Shown: positions 10,251-25,500, numbered from the stretch's first letter. The stretch: 64,000 nucleotides of DNA from Dallia pectoralis (GCA_029465975.1 CM055728.1:18346328-18410327); one strand, 5' to 3'. The notes: a model not told the origin generated them from the letters alone. A program made the numbers and translations.

Positions 10251-13200
10251 CATTTACTGGAAATGTTGTTTTGTTGTATTACTGTTGACATAATATATTA
10301 ATGTTGTATATTTAGGGACACATTTTGTGTTAATTCTCAATAGTTTCTGCTATTCTTCATTCCACCCTATAAGTTCGGTATTTTCAAAATCCTTCTTTAT
10401 ATACAATCAAATGTTATGCATATTTTGTTTAAATGCCAGAGTTTGACCAGTACGTTTTTCCTACAGTCAAACAGACTTTATCCGAAAGAAAATATCAGAA
10501 AAAAACCTCACGAATTGGTGAATGTTTTTAAAATGGCACCGGATAGGAATATTCCAACTTTCAAAACTACTTAAAACTACATCCACCTAAACAAGTGTTC
10601 AGTGTTTCCATACGTACTTTTTAAAAGGATTTCCAAACCATTTGTACTGACTGCCCTACATATTACTTTAATGTCTCCCAAAAGGCCAAACCAGGCATGA
10701 ATAATTGATGGGCATCATATGGATCGCACACTGTGACTCCACCGGCCTATTGGAAGGCTTCTCTTCATTCATGTACACTAGCTTGAGTTAAAGCACCCAT
10801 TGCTTTACTCATACTTGTATTCATCCGCTTTAAACAATAACTGAACGTGTACCAACCCTTGATTTCCTAAAGACAATCTGGGACAAGATGAGAGCATCAA
10901 CCATATAGTAATTTTGGTGTATATGTTGGTCTTGAGATATGCATGTTCCCCACAATAGCAAAGGTTAGCACTGGGGGAAGGGGACGTGATCTATACCACG
11001 ATTTGCATGGCAGTGATTAGCCCATGTAGCTTGGACTACAACTTGACCTTAGCTCACCTGGGACCTTGTCCTTTGTTGTCTAAACCATTTAGCCCGTTTT
11101 TCCATCTCTACGGGGGAATTTGGTAGGAAGGATATAGGGAAGGAACACTATCTTCTGAAATGATAGCAAGGAGAGGATAATTGAGACGTCGAAAAACAGG
11201 AATCTAATTGTGCCGAACCCTCAGGGGACTAATATCGAACTATCTTATAAAAGGTCCGCAGTATTTCTCTGTATGATTTATTGCAGAATTCCAGTCATTT
11301 TCAATACATTATAGTTCCCAAATTGTGTTTAAATTGAGTGTAGGAGAGAAGAGGCCATTAGGAGATGCAGAAATGAAGATTATTTTTAAATATTCATGCA
11401 CTCGGTACCTTATTATTGAATCTGTACACTAACAAAATCAATATTAAGTGCAGTTTGACATAAATGTATTTATGAATTTCGACTTTCTAAGTACTGGTAT
11501 TTTTTTCACCAAAAAAATATTGTGCATGTTATGTTGTAATGATATCAAAACATCGTGTCGGGTTACATTAGCCTGGGAGCTCGTGATCCCACACATAAAA
11601 ACATAGGAGCGTCACGGCAGAAATGCTTGCTGGGCAGAAATGTCACTTTTTACAAACATCACTCATTTACAGGCCTGTATCACAGGGCACTTTCTCAGCT
11701 GAAGGTGATAGTTAGAGAAAGATGTACGATGCAGTCATCTTGTTTGTACAACTGAGAACCCCTCACAATAAGCCCACTTGTATTAGGGCCTTGGAGTCGT
11801 AATGTGTAACATTTGATTAAAATGAATGTCTTTCTCTGTGCCCTACCTGTCTCTGTAACCCATTTTCTTTCATTCAGGCCACGTCCTCATTTACATTCCG
11901 ATAGTGTACAGAGCCTTTGACTGGATTTAAGTTAGAACATTTTCACAGCAGTTAGATAATGTGGCGATGCTATTTCCAACGTTGCCCTTGTATCTTTGCA
12001 TACTTGCATTACTGTGTTATATTTCAAAAGTTGTTTTAAATAAGCTCCATATTTTTTAATATTATGTAAGCTCGGATATATAGCCTAAACTTAGACATTT
12101 TGATAAACCAATGTCAGAGTTTCACATGCATATTATGACATTACACATATGATAAACATTGTTAATAGCTCCAATAAGTTGTTCCAACAGTTTTGTCTTT
12201 TGTTAATAAAAAACGCAGCAGATGTTAATGGGCTTTTTATTGGATGTACATCTCAGGACACAGACGATGTTGTAAAAAGCAGTGAAGCGACAGCCAAGGG
12301 TAGACAAAAAGGGTCAAACCAGTAAAGGTTGCCATGAAGCAAATAATCAGAGATCTACATCTTCAGAACAATTTGAAATTCTTCAAAAAGACAGATTCTA
12401 CTAAATTCTGTCTGATTTATGATCCAAAAAGAAACGATGCTGGGGACAGTATTATTATTAGGATTTGCAATTCCGTTTGGTAGAAAATTGCAGGTAAGGA
12501 CAATGATACGTGCCTTACTTGGAACGCTGTTGTGGTCTTGACTAACAGATGTTCCGATCCAAAATATAAAGAAATGATATGAATAAATCAGATGAGCAGT
12601 TGATTATTAAAATGATGTTACTGTGTTTATGTTCCATAAGCAAGCTAAACACCCGTGAGTCCAAGTTTTTGTGCCGTAAAATAATATTTCATATAGTGTT
12701 AACATTTAGGAATACAATGTCTGATATACAGTTACAAGATGGTATAGTATGGTAAAGTATGGTATAGTATAGTATGGTATGATATGCCATCTTACATGAG
12801 TTGTTCTGAACCAAATTAGTAGGTTTCTATTTCAAGGAGAGCTCTAACAAATTTATGTTCTTTGCGTCTTCCAAGTGCATTTAAATTCATGTGACCATTT
12901 TAGCCACCTCTCCATATTTTTTTCAAAACGAACAATTTCCAGGAACATTCTTTAATCAGTCAATAAATTAAATGTATTTCAAAAACTTTTTTACATCAGC
13001 AGTTGTGTATAACGTTAAAGTTAAACCTTTAAAGATACACAGCCTAAAGCTTCACCCAACAGACCACCACCTGAGAAAGTACAGCCCACAGAGTTCTCTC
13101 TAACTTAGTTCCAGGGGGTACAAAATCGGACAGAAAGACCACATCGGTAACTCAAACCACTCTCATCAAATATGACAAAAAGCCCGACGTGATGGGTTTT

Positions 13201-16065
13201 CATCGTTATAGGGACGGCATGAGTAAACAGTTAGGCAGTGACTCAGTCACCATAATAGCATTGAAAAGAGGGTGTCTTCATGCTTGCAGAGACAGCAAGG
13301 GTGGGCCAGACTACACTTTTGCACATTATTGCACAAGTCTTAGGACTTGAAGACATTTTAACAGCCATTAATATGTGCCGGAAATGTTGCATTCTTTGTA
13401 AAACTTTTAAGAACAAAATTACATGAATATTTTGAAAAGTATTCAAAAAGGGTTTTGTGTGGACTGTTTCAGAATGTCAAATCTGAATCCAAGTCAGGGG
13501 ATGATATTTCCTGAGTTTAATGAATTCTCTGACACTTGAAATCTGTTTAGTTCAGCAACAATAGGCTTCTCTTAACCTAAATTAGATCGTTATTTACTTT
13601 CAGTGAAGAGGTGCAAAGTTCAGGGGGATTGAGTGATGATGCAAAAGTCAAAGGTTTTTAGGGTGTTGTAGTAAAATACCTTCCGGTTTGTAAACTCCAT
13701 AAACGTTGTACCCAGATTCATGCTAGTCTGACATACTTAGTAAAAGCTTGCTAGCACAACTACACATGGAACTATGGATTACAGAATGTGATGATGTCAT
13801 GTTGATGTCATGATGATGTCATGCTGCATCACCGTCAAAAATCATTGATTCAGTAATTAACATTGGAAAACATAGTATGTGAAGGGGAAAATCATATTCA
13901 AAGCCCTATTTTTGTAATAACTATGTAACTATGTTGAAGATATTGGTAACTATGATGAAGATATTGGTTTGAAAGAAATCTTGTTGATTGTGTTATGGAT
14001 ATTATATGTTATACATATTATATGCATGCAAAGATTTCCATTACAAAGTTAAAATGGAATTGTGTTACTTTATTACCCATTTTCACGCTACTCACCCTAT
14101 GGACACAAACAGTTTTGGACAAGGGCTAAAATTATTATGTTCTGTGGGTGGTTTCGATATCAAAGGTCTTTGCATCAACTATTTGGCTCTGCTTCAATAT
14201 GGCCTATTCCTATTCATCAAAGCCAGGAAATCCGAAAAAATGCTCATGCTAAATGACAAAGGGCACCATAAAGCTGCTTTACATTGGAGCACACTCCTCT
14301 CCACACTCTATCCATAACACCTGCTGTCTCCCCTTGTTCTCTCGGTGAGGCAGTGGAAACAAAACATAAAAGCCATAGAAAGTGGCACAATTTGTCATTC
14401 CTGTAGGATCAGATACAATACAAGACTTTAAAAGCTAAAGGTCAGTAACCCATGTTGAAGACACCCTCTTGTGCGTGCCTTTAAGACGGGTTCCCAGGAT
14501 TACCAATTTAAAGAACTAAATATTATTCAGAAGAATAGCTTGGTGGGCAGAATCCAAGCGCCTAAACATAAGTCAATTTATATTAGAATTTCCATACATG
14601 CATTTTCTTGTTACCGTCAATATGCAAAATGGTGCTTACTAACAAATAATGCATAATGTGCTCGAACCAGAGCATCAATAACTGCATTTGAGCTTTAAAA
14701 GAGGGAGCACAAAGATGGGTCATATAAAATACACAACACATTAAACACAGAAACGTCAGAAATATAAAGCTGGCTCTTTGCTTGGCAGACAGGCAGACAT
14801 TTATCTCTAAACAGACTAGGGCTCAACAGGAAATAAATAGCCTCCATCCAGCATGCATCTGTATTTCATTTAGTACCAGGCAGGATATCTCTTCATACAG
14901 CACTTTCACCCAGACTTCTACTGCATGGCTATGGGGAAGAGAGAAAGTGACCGGGAATAAAATGTCACTGGAATTGAAATGTTTACATTCAGTGTTTATA
15001 TTCTATTTGAAACTATTTGAATTCATATTCTGGCTGAAAATGGTCTTCCATTTTGAGTTTGGAGTGATAGCACAAACAGTCCGTCGGAACTTTGTAGCGA
15101 TATGAAAGAAATGTTTTTTAAAAAGTTATTTATTTTAGATATAAGTATATTTCTAAAACACCAATTGTGGCACAACACTTCTAAATAACTGTACGATCAG
15201 GAAAAGAACAGTGTGATTTACATTTTGGATCAAGATATTTTTTATTTTTTTTTATTGTAAATTAATTCTATTGGTTCTTCAAGGATATAACTCGTGAATA
15301 CCTGTAAAGCTATCGGTCATATCGCATCTGAGCACAAACACATTACACACTGTCACATTAATTAATTAATTATAAATTAAGGAGATGCTGAAGAGTCCAT
15401 TTCAGATTCGTATCTCGACAATAGCTCAAATGCTCAACAGGCTTACGTCAACTTCCTCTGGGTTCTTTGGCACACCACATATCACATGCCCATTTCTGTT
15501 CGTTCACCCTGAACGGAGAGGATGTTGTGTACTTTGTGGTGATGTTATTTTTTTCTCGCTTCTTTTTGCCTTTGCTCCCACTGGTTTGACATTCAAGAGC
15601 ATTCAATTATGTATGAACGACAAGTAATATCCTTTTCCACCAGGCCCCAGCGCAACATATTTAATCTTTGAGGTCTTGCACAATCGTACCCTCCTCGTAA
15701 TAAGGATTGATTAAAATGATTTAGGACACACGATCAGATGTGTGTGGGTTGGTGTCTGAATCAAAAGGGGGAGAGATCCTATTGCATGATTGTTAGTGGG
15801 TTACTTTAGGTGTATGGTATAACTCTATTGACGATGATGAGTGTTGTTGCATTCATTTGTAAAAACTATACCACACACTGTACATGCGTATATATTACAG
15901 TTGGCAAAGTTGACGCAATAAATGTAAAATGTTTAATGATTGATGTTAAAGATGTAGCTTTTTTAGCATCTAGCTGCTGAATAGATAATGGATTAAACCT
16001 AATCAAGGTAGCCATATAGCAAGTTGTCCCAATCATCGACTGGCGCGTTGCCTGAATTGTGCAGG
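10251..16065. other. A/T-rich non-coding DNA, no gene recognised
   Basis: About 5.8 kb of A/T-rich sequence with no exon I can support. Small simple repeats occur: a GGTATAGTAT-type run at 12735-12785, a GATGATGTCAT-type run at 13788-13822, and a doubled GAAGATATTGG block at 13930-13968. Open frames such as 13988-14317 and 14782-15105 on the + strand have no recognisable domain. Confidence 0.45.
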
Positions 16066-16430
16066 TGTCACGCACTGATCGGCGTAGTGTGGAATAAGCC
16101 ATGAGCAGAGTAGTCGAATCCAGTTCAATATAAGGATTTATTATAAAGAACACAAAACAAACCGAGAACGGCGGAAAACACTAAACTGTAGGACTGAAAT
16201 GAAAATGCGCATAAAGCGACTTAAACAAACATACTCCAATACCTCCAGTAGTGCAAACACACTCACCACATATAGCTGGTGACATCTAACAATGCTGAAC
16301 AAGGAGGGACTTGTTAGCTCCCCTTTTATAGCCCACTAGATTACAATACGAAACAGCTGAGTGACAAAGGCAAACAAGGAAGTGAATCACCAAATTACTG
16401 TGTAGCCACGCCCCCACACCACTCGTGACA
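16066..16430. mobile_element. Possible non-autonomous DNA element with TGTCACG/CGTGACA ends
   Basis: A 365-bp block begins TGTCACG and ends with the exact inverse CGTGACA. Its inside contains AAGGATTTATTATAAAGAAC and later a GCCACGCCCCCACACC block, a composition seen in dispersed fish repeats. It has no coding capacity. The inverted ends are only 7 bp, so this could be chance. A second copy elsewhere in the genome would be needed to confirm it. Confidence 0.35.
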
Positions 16431-18580
16431 GCAGGTCCAAACAAAAACATCAACAAAATGGTCTTCCAAGTTAGGGAGTATTATGATGATGACATGAGAC
16501 CTGGCAGTTTATAATTGAAACTGATTATGTTGTTTGGGTTGCTATCGTTTGTCTACATGAACCTTTTTGGAGCAGCATTTCCTGTTGGCTTGAGGAAGTA
16601 TGTGGAGTTGCACTGGTTCTCTGGCTCCAGTGGCAGGTGTGGGACACAGAACTCAACCAGAACATAGCTGGAGTCTTTCCTTGAACAAGGGGAGACTGTT
16701 CTGCTGGAAATGGGGAGTTCCAGTGGATGATCATGTGACCGGAATGACTATTTAAAATGTTTAATTAGAGTTCAACATTTTAAAAGTTATAAAGAACACC
16801 AAAAAGTTATTCAAAATAAATTTTCTCTCGATTATCCAGATTTTATTTTAAAATAAAAAATAATAAAAAGTCATAAAGATAGTTTCTGTTGTTTTGCAAA
16901 CCCCAGATATACTACAAATAATAAATAATATAGAACAGCTTAAAGATTCAATCTGAAATGTAAAGGTACAATCTGAAAATATAACGATTGGTAATTTACA
17001 TTAGATTAAAACAAAATAGTTTCTTTATACAGTAAATATGATGGTTTGACTTTTATTGGAACGTCTAGTTCAAGTGTTTTTTCTTCAAATAAATGTTAAG
17101 CACTTTCTTGACTAGGTGTCACACGCTAGCTGTAGCTGTTACACTCACAGACTTACAATAACAAAGCATAGTTGAACTGAGAAAATACATCTCAAACAGA
17201 ATGTTTACCCTTCACACAACATGCTGGGATTAAAAATGAATTAGTGTTCCATCCATTTTTCAACTTCCAAATGGTAAACTTCGACTAAAGCCTCAAGTAT
17301 ATCTGTCTGGGTTAAGATAAATAAATCAAAAATGCACTTCAGCATTTCCTGGCCCTTTTTCTGCAGAAGATGATGCCGTGTTTGTGGCAATTTGCAATGT
17401 GCATCCTGCCCTGAAAAACATGAGGAGTTCTCTAAATATACTTTAAATAAATAAGATCTTTTCAATTAGACTTCGGATCTTTTCGGTTAATTCAAATGAT
17501 TTGTCGCTTTTCCAGGGAACTGCATGTAATATTTAGATTACTTTCGCTCTTTCTATGTCCTTTTGTCCCAGGGGATTTGCGTCCAGACAGAAATGTTCTA
17601 ATTTTCTAACCAAGTGGTGTCAGATGTGATTTTGGTGCGAAGTCTGTAATTATGTGTAACATCACTTCAATGTTGTGAGGGGAAAAAAGCTTAAAAAATT
17701 TAGCAACACAAGACAAATGGAAAAATGCATGCGGAAACAAGTAAAAGAAGCACTACATTCACAGTTTTTCTATAAATAATGAATGCTCTTCCTGACTAGC
17801 AACTATGTCCCTCCCTTTCTCTGCCACGTTCATACAGCTCAGTGCAATCCCCAGTGCTATTTCTTTACATTTATGAAATGTGTTGTTGACTATGTCCTTT
17901 ACATGGAGTCCCCCAACCCTCGTGTGACTCTACACCAACAACAGTACCAACAATGTGTCAAGCTTCACAGACGGCACAACCCAGTCTCATCCTTGACTGC
18001 CATCACGCCATCTATCATTGAGAGGTTGACCAGGTCATCTGGTTCAGGCAAAACAATCCGATATTACAGACTAAACTGTTACGATACTACTCGACATTAG
18101 GAAAGGCTTTCACTTCTTGAAATTGAGGGCCAGCAAGAAGACACTGTAGAAACTAAAGGTGCGCATACAAGCCATATGCTAACAAACGTTAAAACAGTGA
18201 ACTAGTGCCAGCAGGACACTCACCTATAATGACACATAACTTTCAATAATGAAAAGCCCATAGCCACATTGCCCAGTGACTTAAATATATTCGCTAACTG
18301 CTAACTATGCCCAGCTGTGCACAATCTAAACAAACCACCGGAAAACCCTAAGTGGAAACGTAGCCTTAACCACTTGTGACCTAATTCACCACCCCTGACA
18401 ATGACTCTTAAATGCTAATTGAATGGTCCATCTCCTTATATGTAGATAGAGGCATACACTATCTAGATAGAAATTTCATATGCCAATTTCCAAATATGCC
18501 TGAATTGGTTTTGCGCTCCTGGTTATGGACAGTTCCTCCCATTGGTCCTTGTAGATCCTCTACATCTGTAAGATGGAGCG
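16431..18580. other. Non-coding DNA, nothing recognised
   Basis: A/T-rich sequence with short open frames on both strands (for example 16525-16734 - and 17783-18100 +), none with a recognisable family. No tandem array was seen. Confidence 0.45.
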
Positions 18581-18584
18581 TGTC

Positions 18585-19050
18585 AGTGAACTGTGATATT
18601 CCAACAGATGTTCATTGGGGTTCAAGGGATCTCTAGGTCACAATTGTTGAAATGATCCTCAAATGAATATCCTGTGCGCTCCGGATCAGGTGTTCTTGAA
18701 AACATCTCTGCATTTGGCCCCATTCTACCATCCCTCAATCTCCAAGGCTAGTCTCTCAGTCACTGCCACTGAGAAGCATCATGATGTTCCCACCAGCATG
18801 CTTCATTGTAGGGCCGGTATTAGCTAGGTGATAACTGGTAAGGTTTCTGGGAGATGTAGCCCATTGCAATCACGCCTATTAATTAGTTTTTTGACCAAAT
18901 AAACTTTTCAGAATGTTTCAGACGGCATGTCATATATCATTCACATAGGACTGGCTTGGATCGGTCCCCTCTACCATGAAGGCTTGAAGCGCTGGAAAAT
19001 GGTTGTCCTGATGGATCAGCCTTCCATCACTAGCAGTCTTCCCTCAGAAA
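18585..19050 (-). mobile_element. Degraded Tc1/mariner-type transposon remnant (Tc1-like, transposase on - strand)
   Basis: Read on the + strand this is the antisense of a Tc1-like transposase gene typical of fish. Recognisable blocks in order are the GAGCGCTCTGGAGCAGG-like segment near 18690, the CCTCAATC...AGTCTCTCAGTCACTGCC segment near 18735, the CATCATGATG...CACCAGCATGCTTCATTGTAGGG segment near 18780 (antisense of the MKHGGGSVM-type motif), and CTCTACCATGAAGG...GGTTGTCC near 18970. Frames are broken by stops and deletions, including a large one after about 18830, so it encodes no functional enzyme. I did not find clear terminal inverted repeats. Confidence 0.7.
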
Positions 19051-19459
19051 AACACTTCCTTTTCTCCACTATAGGTCGTGAGTATTGGCAATGGGAGGAT
19101 AAGTAAGTAAAACAAAGGGATGAGTTATAGGTAGAGTTATAGAGTCTAGTTCAATGTATTAGTTGGTTTCAACTACTGGCAACAATTGGGTTAGAGCAGA
19201 ATCACGGAGAGTATGCATTACACTGCTCCGACCGACACCTTTGTGTTTAGACAAATCCACAAAATCCACTGTGTAACATTCATTTTCTGAAGTGTCCTAT
19301 GAAATGAGTGACAAGACTTCAAAAGAAAAAACCTTACCTGGACCCTATAGGACCCTATCTTTCTTAGAAACTGCGTAATATTTGTTTCTAGCTGTCAATC
19401 CTATTTTATTTTACGAACAGTTACACTTGGTTGTCTCATATTTTATAAATGATTTATTT

Positions 19460-19580
19460 AACCAGGTAGCCCGATTGAGAACAAATTTTCTTCTGCAACA
19501 GCAACCTAGTGAGAAGCTGGGGCTTGAACTCAGGACATCATACAAAGCATGCACTCTACCACCGCGCTACCAACAATTAA
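19460..19580 (-). mobile_element. tRNA-derived SINE-like fragment
   Basis: On the - strand the segment reads TAGCGCGGTGG (matching an RNA polymerase III A box) and, about 35 bp later, GAGTTCAAGCC (matching a B box). The B-box part can form a T-arm, CTGAG-loop-CCCAG, with four of five pairs. It is followed by a non-tRNA body ending CTACCTGGTTAAATAAA. A tRNA head joined to an unrelated tail is the layout of a SINE. The anticodon arm is not cleanly formed, so I do not call a tRNA gene. Confidence 0.55.
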
Positions 19581-22500
19581 ATACAGACACCACGTCTCTA
19601 AACAAAATTTGAAATTACAATTAGTATCCATTTTTTAAGAAACAAAGATAAATAGTTTTTTTGCTATCGTTTCGCGTGCAGTTGCATTTATAAGTCCAAT
19701 GTTTTTTAGTTCTAGTTAGTCTTTATCTATGTTTTGTTTGAATCTCCTGTGTTTATTGATTTTGCCTCATTTACATGAATTATGTTCCTATTAAAGATCT
19801 CATGCCCTGGTGTTTCTTGTCATTCATTGTTAGAGTTTTAAGTGATGTTCCTGTTCAATTCCTTTTTGTCATTAAGTCCGTTGTTATTAAGTGTGTGTAT
19901 TGAATGTCCGACATTCCACCACCTCTGGCCAGGTTCTGTGAACCTGGAACCAATTTTAAGGAAAAAACTAGAACATGCTTACAATAGACCCTCCAGATTC
20001 ACACCCCTGGTGTAGACGGTCCAAGATTGGGGTAAACCGGGGATGTCCGAGGATTGGGATTCATCCTTGGTCCCATGTCAAAACCAGACATGCAGTTCTC
20101 ACTTATTCTGACTTTATTCCATGGAAGCAACGATTACGGTTCAGTCTGGTCAATTGTAGATTATTAAGAGAGCTGCATGCAGTTTAGCTAGTCTAGTATG
20201 AACTTTGTCAGTGGCATAACTCATCATCATCATGGACCCTGCACAACACATTGGACCCCTAGCCAGCCATAATGTGTATTAGACCCTGCGTTCATGTAAC
20301 GTAGCCAAGTCCTGAATGTAGACATGGGCAGAATACACTCAAAATATGGAGTGTAAACAATTGTAGACAAGTCCAGTGTGCAAGAGCATGCAGGGAAAAG
20401 TAAAGGCAATTACCAATCTGAATTTACAAGAGCCCAGACAAGCAGGAAGTGGCAAATGCAACAGTACATTCGATTGGCACGGTATTGGACTGTTATAGTT
20501 TATTAGATAAAAATCACTTGGTTTAGACAATTTCAAAGCTGTCCATGCACATCCTCTATAATCAGGTCATGAGTTGCCACGGATACAGTGTTGACCTGCT
20601 TGACATTTCAGGCCACACTCAAACCAGCAAGTTTGCATGTTGTTTTGCTTTACTTCTCTACAGTTACATAGTAATTATACTGTGAGTCATTATTGTAAAG
20701 TGTACTGACCCTGTGTAAACTTATATTTACCATCCTGGAACAGTTAATTAAATATATTTTAATTAGAACATCTCACAAGGGTTGAGGTTCTAAAGGGCTC
20801 ACTGCTTTGTTTTGACTTTGTGGTTGACTTTGTGGGTGCCGATCTACCGTTGTGAGATAAAACGCTAATTTATTAATTAAGGAGTGTGCCATTCAGCTGT
20901 TTGCAACTGAAGTCAACTGAGTTTCTCCAGCCACTGAGACGTGAGCGGCACCTGCAGCAAAATAACAACTCAACATACATTGAATGGATTGAAACAATAG
21001 CATTGTTTTTTCAAGCGTCACTGATTGAAAGTGGCCCGGCTACTCAAGGTAACAACTGTAGCAGCGCTGCTCACTTGGCTTGTATAATGCAGTCTCTGGC
21101 AGTCTCTATTATTATATTCAGGTACATTAGCACGGAAATAAGCAGTAACTTAAAAATGCTCATGTGAAAAAAAACACAGAATGTATTAAATTAATGGTCT
21201 CTTTTGCCTCGGGGCTAAAATTAAAAGGGACCCCCAATGAGTTCATTTTTCACGGCTTTGGTTATGCATTCAACACTCTAATTAAAATTTTATGTAAGTT
21301 TTACAAAGTATTTATTACACCAACTCTTGATGTAAATTGCATGTGATCTATCTGGGGACTCTCACCCATTAAGTAATTTAATTGTGACATGCACTTTCTA
21401 CACACCTCATGCTTTTATGCTTATTCCTCTTCATCTGAAATGTCAGATTTGTCTATTATTGGCACTGTTTATGAGCTTAGAGCAAAGTACTCTGAATATA
21501 CGGAGGCAGGGTACATGAGAACATCTCCCTAAATGGAATAATTCAGTGTTTCCTGCTAAGAAAGGGAATGAACTGGCCAGTGAATGTATTCTGGTGTGCA
21601 TGCATGCACAAGCCACATGGATTTGTGAAGCATACACAGATGCCTGTACCAAGGAATATTTTATTCTGGAATGATTATATTATTTTAGGGAAAACGTCAT
21701 AGAGATCTAGGAAATCTAGGCTAGCGGGAAAAACATATTTTGCACAGCAATATTGAAATCCATCCAAGTATGTAAACAGACCAGTAGATACAGACGAATT
21801 GATGATAACATTTGAAATAAACCCTATTTTGTGTCATTGTTTGCGGGGTGTACAATCCAACAAAGGTTACATCTAGGCTCAATTAAATTTCAGCCTGATG
21901 ATTTAGCATGCGATCCATGGACGTAAACATTAAAGTACTGGAATGGACATTAACCTTCTTATTATAGGATAAAAGGGCATCCGTTTTAGTCAGTTAGTTC
22001 AGTTAATTTGTTCAACCACAGTTTGCCAGTGTTGTAATACAAAATTGTGTCAAACAATTGTAAATTATGTTTCTGCACTGTATATATTCTTTAAACAAGG
22101 AGCAAAGCAATTTTACAGAAATTATTTATTTAGAAACATTTTCGAATGAAATTTAAATATACAAAATTTCACAAAAAAACATGAAATCCTTTGCAGTTAT
22201 TCCTGTTTCACATATTGGTTGAAATCAGTTGGTGGTAGGACTAGGAGTTGTGTATAGAAAGTGATATTTTATAGCATTCACAGGTTTTTTGGAATAAAAT
22301 AATTTAGCCAATATATTTGACAAGTTATTAATCCAAAACATGTAAATAATCCCTTTATAAACTATGTATACATGGCAATATTTATTACATTGTAAAATGT
22401 CTGATTTACCACCTTTTATTTAAATGGGAAAATTAGAATTTCTAAAATGATTTTATTCTATTCTGAAAAAGAGATCTTATGATAATGATTTTTTCATAAC

Positions 22501-25500
22501 TGAATAATATTGTATCATTAATATTTTTTAACATATCCTTGTATACTTCACTTTAACAGCAATATGTATTTCCATGGCTAGTGAAGTAGCTATTTTGCAG
22601 TGAGCAGGGTTGTCCCAAGGTTCCTGTCAACTCCATGTTTTTCTACAACTGGGATCTCTAAGAAAAGTCACAACAATGGTGCACTGACTTATAAGCTATA
22701 CATTATTACTGTTATGTCAATATTTACTAATATTTGCCCTTGAATGATTCGTAGAAGAGTACTCCAACATCTACAGACAAATGTGACTCCTCTGTCTCCA
22801 CCTAGTGTCTGGATCCGTCTCCATACTACAGTGCACACAAGTCTGTCATTAAAGCATTACAGAGAAGAGCAGTCCCATTGCATGAAACAAAAGGAAAATG
22901 GAATTAACCTCAAACATGCTATCTCGCCGTAAATAATGAGTAGTCTCTTTGGATATGGCTAAATAGGATTCAAAGCTATTTAGCCATCACTTCAATTAAA
23001 AGAAACAAAAACAAATGTGTGCATGAGGTAAGGAGAACACAGCTTGTAAGTCCTATATGACTACTGTTATGGGCCTGGTCATATGGGCCTGGTCATATGG
23101 GCCTGGTACTGGTTCTGTTGAATCCTGACTGTGTGTGCGTGACACTGCACAGTGTCTGGGAGGTCCTCTTTGGACACTAGCCATGCCTGTAGCTCAGATG
23201 AGATATTAAGGAAGGGGCTACATTTTTGTGATATCCTGTCTGTGGTCACCATCTGATTACACTATACGGCAGGGCTGACGCCTTTGTGTGTGTGGGGGGG
23301 GATCCTGCTCTCACTAAACATATCTAAACCAGAAGCTAAACCAGTCCCAGAAAAGATGGTAACACCTTCAGTTCCATTCATTTCCAAAAAGGTTTTGCAG
23401 ACACAGGATACAAATGTTTATTTTCTAGTTAGGGTTTAGGTATAACTTATTGCCAGAATTATGCCTTGGTCATGCATAAAGGTCTGATGTAGGTTTAGGG
23501 TAAAGATTATGATGAGGTTTAGGGTTAGGGAATAGAGAAAGGGGAATACTTTTTCTGGTACCCAGAAAGTAAAAAAAAAGTGTGTGTGTCTGACTCAACC
23601 CTAAAACAGGAACACAAATATCCCCAAACTGTGGTTACATCGCACAAATCTGACTAATGCACTTAAGCCAGATAATAAACGATCGCCATCAAATCCTGTT
23701 TGTTGTTGATGTAGCTCTTGTTGTTATTGTGGAGCTGCAACCTTAGCTCTGACAAGTACTTTGGTAGCACACAGCGGGGTAAGACTCATATCACTTCTTT
23801 GCCAACCCTAAATAGGGCCCTAACTGCTCTGTGCATGGCAACAACAGGCCGATAATAAGGCACAGTGAATGTTAACAATTAGATCTTAATCAGACACAGC
23901 TCACCAAGGCTGCTCTTTTATCCCGGGGCTTCACAGAAAGGCAAGCAAAGCACTACAAACTGCCAAGATAAAATATTACTTGTGGTTTCACGGTATCTCT
24001 CGTTGGCTTCTAAAAAATCCCCGCTAATCTTGCTCAGTGATCGTTGCTCGCTGCGATGGCGTGCCGTAAAGACACCCCTATGTTTGCTGTTGCATTTGAG
24101 GCCGATAAGGCAGCAGTTCTTGGGTTCCAACAGGCGTCTCCCTCAGCGATGATGAGATGACTTAGTGATAAAAGTAGAGGAATGACTGAAGGATGATTCT
24201 ACTTGTTCAGGTTTTCTCGGCTACGGCCATGTAAGCTGGTTTTACAGTAAAAGACATCCAGTTGATCAACAGCACATCTGATTATTTGATCATTTACATT
24301 GTAGAGAACCTCGGGGGAAGTTTGAGCGTGGTGTCTGCAATTATTAGTCCAACAACATAGCTCTTTAAGCCACTAAGGTGGCTATATTCTTCTCTCAAAA
24401 TATCAAATCTTAGCAGAAATAATTGGCAATTTAAGTGAATTTTATTATATCAAACAATAAAATGTACATGTTTTGCTGTTTTGTTTGTTCCCTACTTTTA
24501 CTGTAGAATAAAGCTTTTCCATTAGAAAGCATATAAGCCATGTACTTTTGATGCTCTCTTGATGTTGTTCATCACAGCTGACCTTTTGTTCATAAGTCAT
24601 TGTGTGTTACCCATGGTGCCTTGCTATCAAAGTAATTGTTATTTTCGAAAGTTGGGCATGTTAAAATAAACGACTGCACTTTGGTATTTACAGACAATGC
24701 TCTGTCTTTTAATGGCCATGAAAACAATTATTCAAACACAGAAGGAATTTCCTGAGAAAGTATCTGATATTTCCATTACCAATCAGGACAGACTGTGCTG
24801 AAAAAGATTATAACAATCTGGGTGGTAAAAAATAAATAAGAGGACGAGAAGCTCCAATTTCCCGTTCTCAATGGAAAAGTGGATGTGGACTCATGTTTTG
24901 AAACTCTGTTTCCCTCAAAAACACTCGAAAAACTAAACAAAATTGACAGTGGTTAGATTTATTGTGTTCTAGTCTTTTGTTTTCAGCGCTCAATGTTTTT
25001 CACTTTGCCATGGAAACGGAAGACTATTTACCCTTAAAATAATTAACAATAACGTCCCTTTCCTGACTCAACAATGGAAATATTATGTCAAGGTTATTTT
25101 CACTCTTCTAAGGATCTGGTAAATTAGCACACAGGCACACACAGATATACATGCACGCACACACCATTGTTATTTTCACACACCAAATTATCAATAGAAT
25201 CCTCAAATTTATAGCATACTAAATGCCCGTGATTAGCTAATAATTTTCTTTAATATTGACTCCTCCTCCAATAACAATTTGGCACTGGAGCAAATGCACA
25301 ATATGTACAATATATCTGTGTAATGACTGATTTTCCAGGCGATAACGCCAATGACATAATGTATATAAAATTAATAGCCTTTTTTGTTTTTGTTCATCTA
25401 TATTGAATATGAAATATGTTTAAAATAAAAGACCTGTTAATACAAATAACATGTTATACAACTCCGCTTATCACTGCTGGGGAAAGCCTTTTGGTTTGCA

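Noticed and set aside
9446..10301. Heptad-repeat protein genes on either strand
   Set aside because: Both are readings of a 21-bp array; substitutions among units ignore codon position.
19498..19575. Functional tRNA gene on the - strand
   Set aside because: A and B boxes are present, but acceptor and anticodon arms are not cleanly formed and a non-tRNA body follows; better read as a SINE remnant.
23515..23535. Telomeric repeat (TTAGGG) tract
   Set aside because: Only two imperfect units, inside ordinary repeat-like sequence.
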